Source: Sphingomonadales bacterium UBA7473
GTDB lineage: Bacteria > Pseudomonadota > Alphaproteobacteria > Sphingomonadales > Sphingomonadaceae
DNA length: 6,631 nt
Assembly: GCA_002478575.1 (NCBI GenBank)
Contig: DLOX01000202.1
Location: 1,229 to 7,859, forward strand
Direction: 5' to 3'
Made by a program: the position numbers and the translations under genes. The notes beneath the pieces were generated by a model. It searched no databases. It saw only the letters and a list, made by a program, of their open reading frames with translations, and was not told where the DNA came from. The first letter of the stretch is position 1, and each line of letters starts with the position of its first letter. Below, piece after piece: positions 1-6,599 of this stretch.

Positions 1-1
1 C

Positions 2-70
2 GGCGGGCCGCTGCTAATGAAACGCGCCAAAACCCGGTCATCGTCCACCAACATGGAGCAGGCGCAATGA
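2..70 (+). CDS. 3' end of an upstream gene (partial)
   Basis: The frame beginning at base 2 is open for 22 codons and stops at TGA 68-70. That stop overlaps the ATG at 67 as ATGA, the usual sign of translational coupling inside an operon. The visible C-terminal peptide is short, polar and basic (it contains MKRAKTRSSS) and ends in MEQAQ. It shows no recognisable domain, so the product cannot be named. The stretch is too short to prove coding. The support is the open frame and the ATGA junction with a good gene downstream. Confidence 0.4.
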   Translation, partial: GGPLLMKRAKTRSSSTNMEQAQ

Positions 71-909
71 CCTTTGATTCGTTTCTTACCATCGTTCAGG
101 AAAGAGCATGGTTTTCCTTCACCTATGATCTGGGCCGCTATTTGATCGGCGCGAGCCTGATCGCGGCTCTTGTCTGGGCTTTGAAGCGGACGCCAATCAA
201 GGCGCGGACTATCCAGAACCGATCAGCCAAGGCGAAGGATATCGCTCGCGAAGTCTTATCCTCGATCCGCAGTGTCGCGGTTTATGCTGTGGTGAGTATG
301 TTCGTGATTGCGGGCTTTGAAGTTGGATATTTCAAAGGCATGCCGAGCCAAGGCCTGCTGATCGATCTGGCCTATCTGGCCGCGATCCTGCTTGCCCATG
401 ATGCCTATTTTTATTGGACGCACCGGGCGATGCATCATCCCAAGCTGTTCGGGCACTTCCACAGCCATCATCACAAGACGATCACGCCTACGCCTTGGAC
501 GGCCTATAGTTTTGATGTTGGCGAAGCCTTAGTGATGGTTGCTTTCATGCCTTTGTGGTTGAGTTTTGTTGTGACCCCTAATGGTGTGCTTTTCGCTTTC
601 CTTGCGATCATGATCCTGCGCAATTGCATGGGCCATGCCGGATTTGAACTTCATCCCCGCTGGTGGCTGGCCAATCCACTGACGCGCTGGATTAGCACCA
701 CTACCCATCATGACCTCCATCATTGCGGCAGCTTTGGCCACAACTACGGCTTCTACTTCACTTTCTGGGATAAGCTGATGGGCACCGAACATCCCCGCTA
801 TGCTGAGCGCTTCACCGAAGTGACGAGCCGTCCACTCGAAGGATGGGGGGCAGAGCCGCCAACTCAACCGAGTCGGGCTAGTGTTGCAGTGTCTAACCAA
901 TCAGCGTGA
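67..909 (+). CDS. Fatty acid hydroxylase / sterol desaturase superfamily membrane protein
   Basis: This 280-residue protein is predicted to be an integral membrane di-iron enzyme that uses O2 to hydroxylate or desaturate a lipid, sterol or carotenoid-like substrate. The family's histidine clusters are all visible: HDAYFYWTH with HH two residues after the following Met (111-124), HFHSHHH (130-136), an intermediate H190, and HHDLHH (214-219), followed by H225. In this superfamily these residues ligand the two irons on the cytoplasmic face. Hydrophobic segments lie at about 25-39, 68-86, 96-113 and 152-185. The length is typical for the family. The tail after about residue 255 is polar, Pro/Ser-rich and probably disordered. 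The start at 67 has GGAG at 55-58, 8 bases upstream, and overlaps the preceding stop as ATGA, so it probably belongs to an operon entering from the left. The substrate cannot be told from sequence alone. The family call is firm, but a specific desaturase or hydroxylase name would be a guess. Confidence 0.93.
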   Translation: MTFDSFLTIVQERAWFSFTYDLGRYLIGASLIAALVWALKRTPIKARTIQNRSAKAKDIAREVLSSIRSVAVYAVVSMFVIAGFEVGYFKGMPSQGLLIDLAYLAAILLAHDAYFYWTHRAMHHPKLFGHFHSHHHKTITPTPWTAYSFDVGEALVMVAFMPLWLSFVVTPNGVLFAFLAIMILRNCMGHAGFELHPRWWLANPLTRWISTTTHHDLHHCGSFGHNYGFYFTFWDKLMGTEHPRYAERFTEVTSRPLEGWGAEPPTQPSRASVAVSNQSA

Positions 910-972
910 CGATGTCAATAGTAAAGTGCCTTATTGGGATATTTAGTGGAACATAATGGGATTTGCGATGTG

Positions 973-1082
973 GTCATTCCGGACGTGATCCGGAATCCAT
1001 GCCTCAACGATCGTGACAAACTTGATCCATCGGGACTTGATTGAACAGTGAGGCATAGATTCCGGATCAAGTCCGGAATGAC
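973..1082. repeat. MITE/BIME-like element: two inverted 34-bp palindromic repeats
   Basis: The arms 973-1006 and 1049-1082 are reverse complements with only two mismatches over 34 bases, around a 42-base centre. Each arm is itself palindromic: ATTCCGGA (976-983) pairs with TCCGGAAT (989-996) across a 5-base loop, and the same holds at 1059-1066 and 1072-1079. A third copy lies at 6600-6631. I see no target-site duplication at the edges (left flank GATGTG, right flank GAAGCG) and no room for a transposase. The element is therefore a non-autonomous, REP/BIME-like dispersed repeat. It occupies most of the 183-base gap between two convergent genes. The repeat structure is read directly from the sequence; the element class is inferred. 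Confidence 0.9.
973..1082. terminator. Possible bidirectional terminator or mRNA 3'-end stabiliser
   Basis: The long inverted repeat sits between the stop of the hydroxylase gene (909, plus strand) and the stop of the GST gene (1093, minus strand), where a shared bidirectional terminator would be expected. RNA from either strand could fold into one long 34-bp stem or into two separate GC-rich 8-bp hairpins. Neither arm is followed by a clear run of T, so this is not a textbook intrinsic terminator. Protection of the 3' end or blocking of read-through are equally possible. This is inferred from position and foldability only. Confidence 0.35.
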
Positions 1083-1092
1083 GAAGCGGCTC

Positions 1093-1731
1093 CTACCCCA
1101 AACCCAACATCTTCTTCTCGCGCCCAATCCACGTCGCAAAGCTGGGTCGACCATGGACGCCCGACAAATAGGCCGTGAGCTTCGGATAAGCCGCAGCATC
1201 CGGCACCACCCCGCAATGCGCGGCATTCACAAAGGGGCTGGCAACCGCAATATCGGCAAAGGAAAAGGCATCGCCGACCAGATAGCCGCTTTCGGGGATC
1301 ACGCCTTCCAGATAGGCAAAGAGCGGCTGAACCTCAGCTTCGCCAGCAGCAGCAGCGTCTTCATCCCCCGGGCGACCGAGGAATTTCGGAGACACAACGC
1401 GGTTGAAGAAAATCTTGCCCGCCGCCGCTGTGAAAATCGTGTCAGCAAACTCATCATACCAAGTAGCCCGAGCGCGGTCTTTGGCGTCCGAAGGGATCAA
1501 CGCACCGTCTGGGTTTTTGGCCTCAAGATAAGCAATGATGGCGGAGGAATCCGAAATGCTGAAATCCCCATCGGTCATCGCCGGCATTTTCTTGAAGGGG
1601 CTTGCTGCGACAAAATCAGGATTGGGATCGCCAATGCCCACCGGCACAAGTTGCACGTCCAAGCCGCGTTCAGCCGCATAAACCAAGACTTTGCGGACAT
1701 AGGGGGAAACGGGCGCGCCATATAGGATCAT
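1093..1731 (-). CDS. Glutathione S-transferase family protein
   Basis: This 212-residue protein has the two-domain GST layout. Residues 1-75 form the thioredoxin-like domain: MILYGAPVSPYVRK gives the first strand and the active-site turn, with Ser9 as the likely catalytic Ser. KKMPAM holds the cis-proline (Pro50) that binds the glutathione backbone, and ISDSSAIIAYLE (59-70) is the gamma-glutamyl-binding motif, with Asp61-Ser62 where many relatives have Glu-Ser. Residues about 85-205 are the all-helical domain, with the N-capping box SFAD at 157-160. The expected role is cytosolic glutathione transfer, isomerisation or reductive chemistry on an electrophile; the substrate is unknown. The open frame extends upstream to an ATG at 1803, but the extra 24 residues match no GST. 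The ATG at 1731 has AGGAAG (1742-1737) 5 bases upstream and starts exactly at the conserved first strand. The gene is divergent from the DUF2339 gene and convergent with the hydroxylase gene. Confidence 0.93.
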   Translation of the reverse strand: MILYGAPVSPYVRKVLVYAAERGLDVQLVPVGIGDPNPDFVAASPFKKMPAMTDGDFSISDSSAIIAYLEAKNPDGALIPSDAKDRARATWYDEFADTIFTAAAGKIFFNRVVSPKFLGRPGDEDAAAAGEAEVQPLFAYLEGVIPESGYLVGDAFSFADIAVASPFVNAAHCGVVPDAAAYPKLTAYLSGVHGRPSFATWIGREKKMLGLG

Positions 1732-1736
1732 GGGAA

Positions 1737-1742
1737 CTTCCT
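1737..1742 (-). promoter_or_regulatory. Ribosome binding site that fixes the GST start
   Basis: Read on the minus strand this is AGGAAG within AGAGAGGAAG, 5 bases before the ATG at 1731. It supports the shorter start over the in-frame ATG at 1803, which would otherwise add 24 residues to the protein. Confidence 0.75.
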
Positions 1743-1778
1743 CTCTTTGATGATGAGGCAAACTGACCCAGTCCGTTT

Positions 1779-1784
1779 TATAAT
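1779..1784 (+). promoter_or_regulatory. Candidate -10 box (TATAAT) for the DUF2339 operon
   Basis: A perfect TATAAT lies about 70 bases upstream of the DUF2339 ATG, in the only intergenic space available for that promoter. No good -35 hexamer lies 16-18 bases upstream (the position reads AGGCAA), so it would be a weak or activator-dependent promoter. An alternative is TTGTTG (1795-1800) with ATTAAT (1817-1822). The complementary strand reads TATAAA at 1782-1777 and could equally serve the divergent GST gene. This is motif reading only, with no transcription start evidence. Confidence 0.35.
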
Positions 1785-1804
1785 GCAACTGGTTTTGTTG
1801 CATT
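1782..1804. promoter_or_regulatory. Perfect 8+8 bp inverted repeat, candidate operator
   Basis: AATGCAAC (1782-1789) and GTTGCATT (1797-1804) are exact reverse complements with a 7-base spacer. The centre-to-centre distance of the half-sites is 15 bp. That suits a dimeric helix-turn-helix regulator better than a transcription terminator, because no gene ends nearby. It overlaps the TATAAT at 1779-1784 and lies between two divergent genes, so bound protein could repress either or both. No regulator gene is visible in the window, so the binding protein is unknown. Confidence 0.5.
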
Positions 1805-1839
1805 GACCCTTAAGGAATTAATGCCACAAAGACTAAGGC

Positions 1840-1846
1840 GGAGGGG
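1840..1846 (+). promoter_or_regulatory. Ribosome binding site of the DUF2339 gene
   Basis: GGAGGGG lies 6 bases before the ATG at 1853. It is a strong Shine-Dalgarno match and sets this start. Confidence 0.8.
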
Positions 1847-1852
1847 TCGCGC

Positions 1853-4800
1853 ATGTTTATATTGTGGTTGTTGACAATTTTGGGCGGAGCCATTGCCTTT
1901 GCCTCGCTCCGCAAACAACTGACACAGAATGAAGACCTGATCGATCGGCTGATGCGCCGCATGGATCGTTTGGAACGCGAAGGCGGAGTGGCGCCGTCCA
2001 CTGCGGCGCCTGCTCCAGAAATGCAAAGCCCTGCAGCTCGTGTTGCTGCGATGGCCAGCCGCTTGCCCGTGGCGCGGGTTGTAGCGGAGCCACCGCCGGT
2101 TGAAGAAGCTCCGGAAGAACCCACTCCTGTTGTCGAGCCCGCTCCGATCATGGATGCGACGCCCGACGTTGAGCCCATAGTCCCCATCGAACCAACTCCG
2201 GCGATAGAAACGCCTCCAGTCGTTGAGCCAGAACCAGTTGCAGAGCCGGTCCCTGTCATTGAGGCGCCAACGCCGCCTTCGCGGGTTGCGCGGATCGTTT
2301 CTGCGCCCACACCGTCCGCGCCAGCGAAGAATAAGCCCTTAGAAGCAGAAGGCGCATCGTCCGAACCAGCCGCCGTGCCCTCCTCTCCATGGCAGCCCAA
2401 GTCTGATCCTGATCCCGCTTCTCAACCCCCTCGAGAACCTCCGCCAGTCCGTGAGAAGATCACGCTTGAAGCCCTCATCGGCGGAAAGCTCCCCATCTGG
2501 GTCGGCAGCATTGCGCTTATCTTGTCGGCCTTTTTCCTCGTCCGCTATTCCATTGAACAAGGCTTGCTTGGCCCCGGCGTCAGGTCAGTTTTGGCGGGGA
2601 TCTTTGGCATTGGCTTGATCGTCGCCAGTGAAGCCGCGAAGCGCATCCCGCGCTTTGCCGACGATCCCCGCGTCGGGCAGGCACTGTCCGGCGCTGGCAT
2701 CGCCAGCCTTTATGGGACGCTTTACATGGCGGGCCAGCTTTATGGCTTGATCAGCCCAACCGTTGCCTTCGTGTTAATGGCTGCGGTTACGGGCGGGGCC
2801 TTGTTCCTCTCGCTGCGCCACGGCCCGCCAACCGCGATCCTTGGCCTTGTTGGCGGCTTTACAGCGCCCTTCTTGGCCGCGCCCTCAGGCAATCTTGTGC
2901 CCTTGTTGGTCTATCTAGGCCTTCTCATCGCTGGACTTTTTGCAGTTGCGATTCAGCGCGGCTGGATGTGGCTGGCGCTTGCGGCGACTGGCGGGGGTGC
3001 TGCTTGGACCTTCGGCATTCTCGCTGCAGATTTGGCAGGCATCGGCCCAAGCCTTGGTCTGTTCATTGTCGTCTTGGCCTTGGCCGCGACCATGCTTTTC
3101 CCCCGTGCCGGAGCCAATGATCCACGCATCCGAATCCTGCCCATGGTGGTTGGATTTGTGCAGTTGGCTCTCTTTGCGCCCGCGATCCAGTTTGATGTGA
3201 CGGGCTGGGCGCTTTATGGCTTGCTCTCAGTGGCAAGCCTTTACCTTGGCTGGCGCGACCCGAAGCTGATGCCTGCGACGCTGGCAGCCCTTGGCTTGGT
3301 CCTCATTCTGCTATTTGCGGCATTCGAACAAGGCAAGCCCTTGGCCCTTTGGGTGGCATTGGCTTCGGCTCTGCTGTTCTCTGTTCCGGGTCACATCTTC
3401 GCGCGTAAGAATGACGTGACGGACAAATATTGGACAAGTCTCGCGCTTGGTGGCGTAGCCGGCCCGCTTTTGGTTCTCTGGATCAGCCAAGGCTCGTCCT
3501 TGCTCTCTGCAAATTTCCTTGGCTTCTTGTTCGTTGCAGCGGCTGCGTTGAGCTTCTCGCTCAGTTGGCGGGCAAAGGGCGAAGGGCAATTGGCTTCAAA
3601 GCCTGATTGGGCTTTGTTCGGAGGGGCCATGGTCGCGGGGATCATGGCCTTCATTGCCAGTGTTTTGCTCACCCCGGATCTTTGGGTTGCCGCCGCTGGC
3701 TTTGCCATCATGCTGGGCGTTGCGGCTTGGGCAAGGCGCGTTCAGGATTCGAGCCTCTTTGTTGCTAGCATTCCCTTTGGGGCCGTCGCCGGGATTTTCT
3801 GGACACTTTCCTATGTCGCACGGCCCTATGTGAATGATGCGATCTTCATCGATGGCGGAATTCCGCCCTTTGAAGATTTGGCAGCGCTTTTGTTGGTGCC
3901 GATGGCGCTGTTTGCGGCAACCGCTTGGTGTCACCGTGGCCGGTTAAGCGACGAGCCGCTGCGTTGGATTGGCCTCGCCTTCGCGGCTGCCGTGCCTTTG
4001 GCCTTGGTGCCTGCGGTTTGGCATGCCGCCGCGATGACGGCCTGCACAACGGCTCTTGCACTTTGGGCAAAGCAAAGCAGCGATCCGTTCCGTTTCCGCT
4101 CAAGCCTTGCTTTGGTCACGCCTGCGGCTCTGTTCTGGTTGAACCAGATGGTTCTCAATCCGTCCATGCCGCTTGCCATAGTCGGGGATGAGCCCATGCC
4201 ATCAGGATTATATTTGATGGCCTTATTCGCTGTACCTGCCCTTCTTCTTGCAGTGGCAAGTTGGCTCCACAAAGGGCAGATCAGTCGAGAAGCGCTCCGC
4301 TGGTCGGTTCTTGGATTGGCATTGGGGCTGGCTTTGGCCATTGTCCTTCCACTCTGGCATGCTTTGACCTGCTTTGCGGCCGCTGCGGGATTGGCGGCTT
4401 GGTATCGCAAGAGCAGTGACGCCTATTTCGAACGCGCCTCGATTGCTTCGCTCGGCGCCGGCCTGTTTTACTGGATGTTTGAGCTTGGGCGCCACAGCGA
4501 AGTGGCTCTCTCGATCTTCGGGGATGGTGCAATGCCAGACGTGCGCGTCTTGGTGGCGCTTCTTGCCGCTCCTGCAGTCGCGACCGCAGCAATGGCATGG
4601 GGCCTTCAGGGCCGCGCGTTTGACACTCCCACCCGCTGGTTCGGGCTTGGGCTGGTCACAGCCCTTGTTCTGTCGATTATGCCCTTTGATTGGCACGGCC
4701 CTGCCCTAGCAGTAATGGCAGGCGCGGCTGCCTTTGGCGCGGCTCGGCTTCCGCTTCCCCGTTACGGCGTCGAAGCCTTGATTATGGGTGCTGCAGTATG

Positions 4801-5743
4801 GACGCTCTTGCGCCTTCTGCCCTTCGCCAAGATCATGATTGACGCATTGACCGGCGTGCCGACCCACTATGGTGAAATTGATCCGATTGATCAGGTGATC
4901 ATTGCCTGTGGTTTGCCTGCTCTCCTTTTCGGCTTGATCTGGTGGAAGATGCGAGACCATTTCCATGTGGCGGTGCAGCGCGGCTTGCTTGGCCTTGCCG
5001 GTGCGGCAGGGATCGCAACCCTCTACGCCCTCATCAAGCAACCCTTGGCCATTGCAACGGAAGAACAATTTGTGGCCTGGGGCTTTATTGAAAGGGCGAT
5101 CATCACTCAATCCTTGGCCGCGATTGGTCTTTTAATGCTGTGGCGCGGCGGAGAGAAGCTGCGGACCGCCAGCTCCATTCTCTTGGCGCTCTCGGCTGCT
5201 CGATTGATTGGCTTTGATCTGTTGATGTTCAATCCGGTGCTCATCGATCAAAATGTGTGGAGCCTGCCCATCGCCAATGCAGCGACGATCCATTTTGGCT
5301 TGGCGTCAGCGGCTGCTTGGTGGATGGGCTTGCAAAGCTCAGCATCAAGATCGGGAAAAATGGTTCTGCGCTTTTCGGGCTTGGGGCTAGTCGCTCTGAC
5401 GGTTGCGCTGACGGTTCGGCAAGCCTTCCAGGGCGCGATATTGACCGCACTTGAAGTGCCCAATGCTGAGAATTACGGTTACTCGATAGCCTTCCTCATT
5501 CTCTCGCTCCTTTGGCTGTGGCGCGGCATTGCCGGTGGCGAGCGCTGGCTGCGGATGACGGGCCTTGGTCTTCTTACGCTTGTCACGCTGAAAGTCTTCT
5601 TGATCGATGCAGCCGCATTGGAAGGCTTGCTCCGTGTCTTGTCCTTCATGGGGCTTGGCGGGGCCTTGATTGGGATTGGCTGGGTTTATACGAAGGTCCT
5701 GGCCAAAGAGGCTGATGACGCAAAGGACGAGCAACCCGCATGA
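1853..5743 (+). CDS. DUF2339 family polytopic membrane protein with internal tandem repeats
   Basis: This 1296-residue protein belongs to an inner-membrane family with no established function. Domains in order: an N-terminal transmembrane anchor (about 1-19); a charged, probably coiled-coil segment (20-43, LRKQL to LERE); a Pro/Glu/Val-rich linker (about 46-200); then an almost continuously hydrophobic body (about 210-1285) that could hold well over twenty membrane helices. The family signature begins at 202 with KITLEALIGGKLPIWVG and continues through GVGQ-like DDPRVGQALSGAG (270-282) and GLVGGFTAPFLA (331-342). The C-terminal signature LKVFLIDAAALEGLLRVLSF (1246-1265) keeps Asp1252, Glu1257 and Arg1261 inside a hydrophobic stretch. 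By the positive-inside rule the linker should be cytoplasmic. The middle of the protein (about 563-1012) is built from ~112-residue repeats. The start is fixed by GGAGGGG 6 bases upstream. The gene overlaps the ATP-grasp gene by ATGA, so the two form an operon. The family call is firm; transport or envelope functions are guesses. Confidence 0.92.
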   Translation: MFILWLLTILGGAIAFASLRKQLTQNEDLIDRLMRRMDRLEREGGVAPSTAAPAPEMQSPAARVAAMASRLPVARVVAEPPPVEEAPEEPTPVVEPAPIMDATPDVEPIVPIEPTPAIETPPVVEPEPVAEPVPVIEAPTPPSRVARIVSAPTPSAPAKNKPLEAEGASSEPAAVPSSPWQPKSDPDPASQPPREPPPVREKITLEALIGGKLPIWVGSIALILSAFFLVRYSIEQGLLGPGVRSVLAGIFGIGLIVASEAAKRIPRFADDPRVGQALSGAGIASLYGTLYMAGQLYGLISPTVAFVLMAAVTGGALFLSLRHGPPTAILGLVGGFTAPFLAAPSGNLVPLLVYLGLLIAGLFAVAIQRGWMWLALAATGGGAAWTFGILAADLAGIGPSLGLFIVVLALAATMLFPRAGANDPRIRILPMVVGFVQLALFAPAIQFDVTGWALYGLLSVASLYLGWRDPKLMPATLAALGLVLILLFAAFEQGKPLALWVALASALLFSVPGHIFARKNDVTDKYWTSLALGGVAGPLLVLWISQGSSLLSANFLGFLFVAAAALSFSLSWRAKGEGQLASKPDWALFGGAMVAGIMAFIASVLLTPDLWVAAAGFAIMLGVAAWARRVQDSSLFVASIPFGAVAGIFWTLSYVARPYVNDAIFIDGGIPPFEDLAALLLVPMALFAATAWCHRGRLSDEPLRWIGLAFAAAVPLALVPAVWHAAAMTACTTALALWAKQSSDPFRFRSSLALVTPAALFWLNQMVLNPSMPLAIVGDEPMPSGLYLMALFAVPALLLAVASWLHKGQISREALRWSVLGLALGLALAIVLPLWHALTCFAAAAGLAAWYRKSSDAYFERASIASLGAGLFYWMFELGRHSEVALSIFGDGAMPDVRVLVALLAAPAVATAAMAWGLQGRAFDTPTRWFGLGLVTALVLSIMPFDWHGPALAVMAGAAAFGAARLPLPRYGVEALIMGAAVWTLLRLLPFAKIMIDALTGVPTHYGEIDPIDQVIIACGLPALLFGLIWWKMRDHFHVAVQRGLLGLAGAAGIATLYALIKQPLAIATEEQFVAWGFIERAIITQSLAAIGLLMLWRGGEKLRTASSILLALSAARLIGFDLLMFNPVLIDQNVWSLPIANAATIHFGLASAAAWWMGLQSSASRSGKMVLRFSGLGLVALTVALTVRQAFQGAILTALEVPNAENYGYSIAFLILSLLWLWRGIAGGERWLRMTGLGLLTLVTLKVFLIDAAALEGLLRVLSFMGLGGALIGIGWVYTKVLAKEADDAKDEQPA
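1988..2452 (+). other. Pro/Glu/Val-rich low-complexity linker within the DUF2339 protein
   Basis: Residues about 46-200 are dominated by Pro, Glu, Val and Ala. The core at 77-141 (bases 2081-2275) is made of irregular short units such as VEPAP, IEPTP, VEPEP and AEPVP. It resembles extended PE-rich tethers in other envelope proteins. The translation is low in complexity, but the DNA is not an exact tandem repeat. It probably separates the N-terminal anchor and coiled coil from the membrane body by a long flexible or extended spacer. Confidence 0.8.
3539..4888 (+). repeat. Four diverged ~112-residue tandem protein repeats (about 336 bp each)
   Basis: Approximate units are residues 563-674, 675-786, 787-898 and 899-1012. 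Marker residues recur at exact 112-residue intervals: Trp611/723/835/947, with His724/836/948 directly after the last three; Trp626/738/850; Trp650/762/874; Asp667/779/891; and Arg-Trp at 704-705, 816-817 and 928-929. Units two and three align without gaps with about 40 of 112 identities by hand count. The first half of unit one needs a gap of about 7 residues, and unit four drifts to a 115-residue period (next Arg at 1043). The DNA copies are diverged, so the duplication is old. Each unit holds about four hydrophobic segments. Confidence 0.8.
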
Positions 5744-6588
5744 CCGCTGATCTCTGCATTTTGGTTCCCGAGGCGGGCTACAAAGAACATTGGCACACCG
5801 CCCGCGATGAATATCAGGCCTTGTTTGGCGGCAGAGTGGATTTCCGGAGCTGGACGGATGCCGGCGACCTAAGCGGCTATCGCCTGGTCATGCCGCTCAT
5901 CGCCTGGGGCTATCCCAAAAAGCCAGCCCATTGGTTCGCGCAGCTTGACGCATGGGAAGCGGCTGGCCTGCCCTTTGCCAATCCCATCTCAGTGCTGCGA
6001 TGGAATACGGACAAGGATTATCTGCTCGATTTGCAAGAGGCGGGGCTGGCCGTTGTGCCAACGATGGAATCCCATTGCTTGACGGCCGATGATCTCGCGG
6101 CGGCGCGGGCGCAGTTCGGCAATGATGATCTGGTGATCAAGCCCTCCATCTCGGCAGGAGCCGACGGCACCTATCGGCTTGGGCTGAATGACCCCATTCC
6201 CTTTGACGTGCTTGAACGGGAAATGCTGATCCAGCCCATGATGCCTTCGATTGCAAGCGAAGGGGAGTTTAGCCTCTTCTATTTCGGCGGTACCCTCAGC
6301 CACACGATCCTGAAAACGCCCGCCAGTGGCGATTTCCGGGTGCAGGAACAATTTGGCGGCCGCGAAGTGACGGTGGACGCCCCTGCTGGTGCGCAGGCTT
6401 TGGCCAAGGACGTGCTGGCAACCGCTCCAGCGGCCCCGCTTTATGCCCGGGTTGATATGGTGCGGGATGGCGGCGATCAATTCCGCCTGATGGAGCTGGA
6501 GGTGATCGAACCGTCGCTGTTTTTGAGCTTTGCGGGGGATGGTGGTGCGGCCTTTGCCAAGGCGGTGGATGATTGGTTGGGGCGTTAA
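5740..6588 (+). CDS. ATP-grasp domain ligase (RimK / glutathione synthetase-like, resembling DcsG)
   Basis: This 282-residue soluble protein is predicted to join a carboxylate to an amine or thiol (or cyclise a substrate) through an acyl-phosphate made with ATP. The N-terminal part (1-85) is the pre-ATP-grasp fold. Lys92 in NTDKDYLLDLQ starts the ATP-grasp domain. LVIKPSISAGADGTYRL (131-147) carries the nucleotide-binding Lys134 and a glycine-containing loop. MLIQPMMP (162-169) is the hinge region. EGEFSLFYFGG (174-184) and GDFRVQEQFGG (197-207) follow, with Arg200 likely contacting phosphate. RVDMV (237-241) and LMELEVIEPSLFL (250-262) supply the Mg ligands Asp239, Glu252 and/or Glu254; the EPSLFL ending resembles the D-cycloserine enzyme DcsG and its many uncharacterised relatives. 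It starts inside the DUF2339 stop (ATGA), with AAGGA at 5723-5727, 12 bases upstream, so coupling is likely. Nothing nearby suggests cycloserine synthesis, so no specific name is given. Confidence 0.88.
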   Translation: MTADLCILVPEAGYKEHWHTARDEYQALFGGRVDFRSWTDAGDLSGYRLVMPLIAWGYPKKPAHWFAQLDAWEAAGLPFANPISVLRWNTDKDYLLDLQEAGLAVVPTMESHCLTADDLAAARAQFGNDDLVIKPSISAGADGTYRLGLNDPIPFDVLEREMLIQPMMPSIASEGEFSLFYFGGTLSHTILKTPASGDFRVQEQFGGREVTVDAPAGAQALAKDVLATAPAAPLYARVDMVRDGGDQFRLMELEVIEPSLFLSFAGDGGAAFAKAVDDWLGR

Positions 6589-6599
6589 TCTCAACCCCT

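Noticed and set aside
910..972. A possible small gene or RNA between the hydroxylase stop and the repeat
   Set aside because: The 63 bases contain only a weak direct repeat (TTATTGGGAT and ATAATGGGAT), with no start codon preceded by a ribosome binding site and no stable fold that I can see.
915..1226. A 103-codon minus-strand frame across the repeat element
   Set aside because: Much of it is translation of the repeat itself (giving VIPDLIRNL-type peptide) and it runs into the GST gene in another frame. There is no ribosome binding site or domain.
1048..1725. A 225-codon open frame on the plus strand opposite the GST gene
   Set aside because: It begins inside the palindromic repeat, has a basic, low-hydrophobicity composition with no domain, and lies wholly antisense to a convincing GST with catalytic motifs and a good ribosome binding site.
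1732..1803. An N-terminal extension of the GST to the ATG at 1803
   Set aside because: The 24 added residues are polar and unlike any GST N-terminus. The ATG at 1731 has AGGAAG at correct spacing and begins exactly at the conserved first strand. The extension would also run through the palindrome and TATAAT.
1810..2400. A 196-codon minus-strand frame rich in Gly, Ser and Thr opposite the start of the DUF2339 gene
   Set aside because: The GST/GAGS-like repetitiveness is the antisense reading of the Pro/Glu-rich linker codons. It has no homology that I recognise, and the plus-strand gene is well supported.
67..6588. A defence, phage or other exotic new system
   Set aside because: There is no nuclease, helicase, toxin, reverse transcriptase, integrase or CRISPR-like array. 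The genes are recognisable metabolic or membrane families, and the only uncharacterised pair is the DUF2339 - ATP-grasp operon.
5989..6594. A 201-codon minus-strand frame opposite the ATP-grasp gene
   Set aside because: It is rich in His, Arg and Gln, with no domain. The plus strand encodes a full ATP-grasp fold with its metal and nucleotide-binding residues in order.
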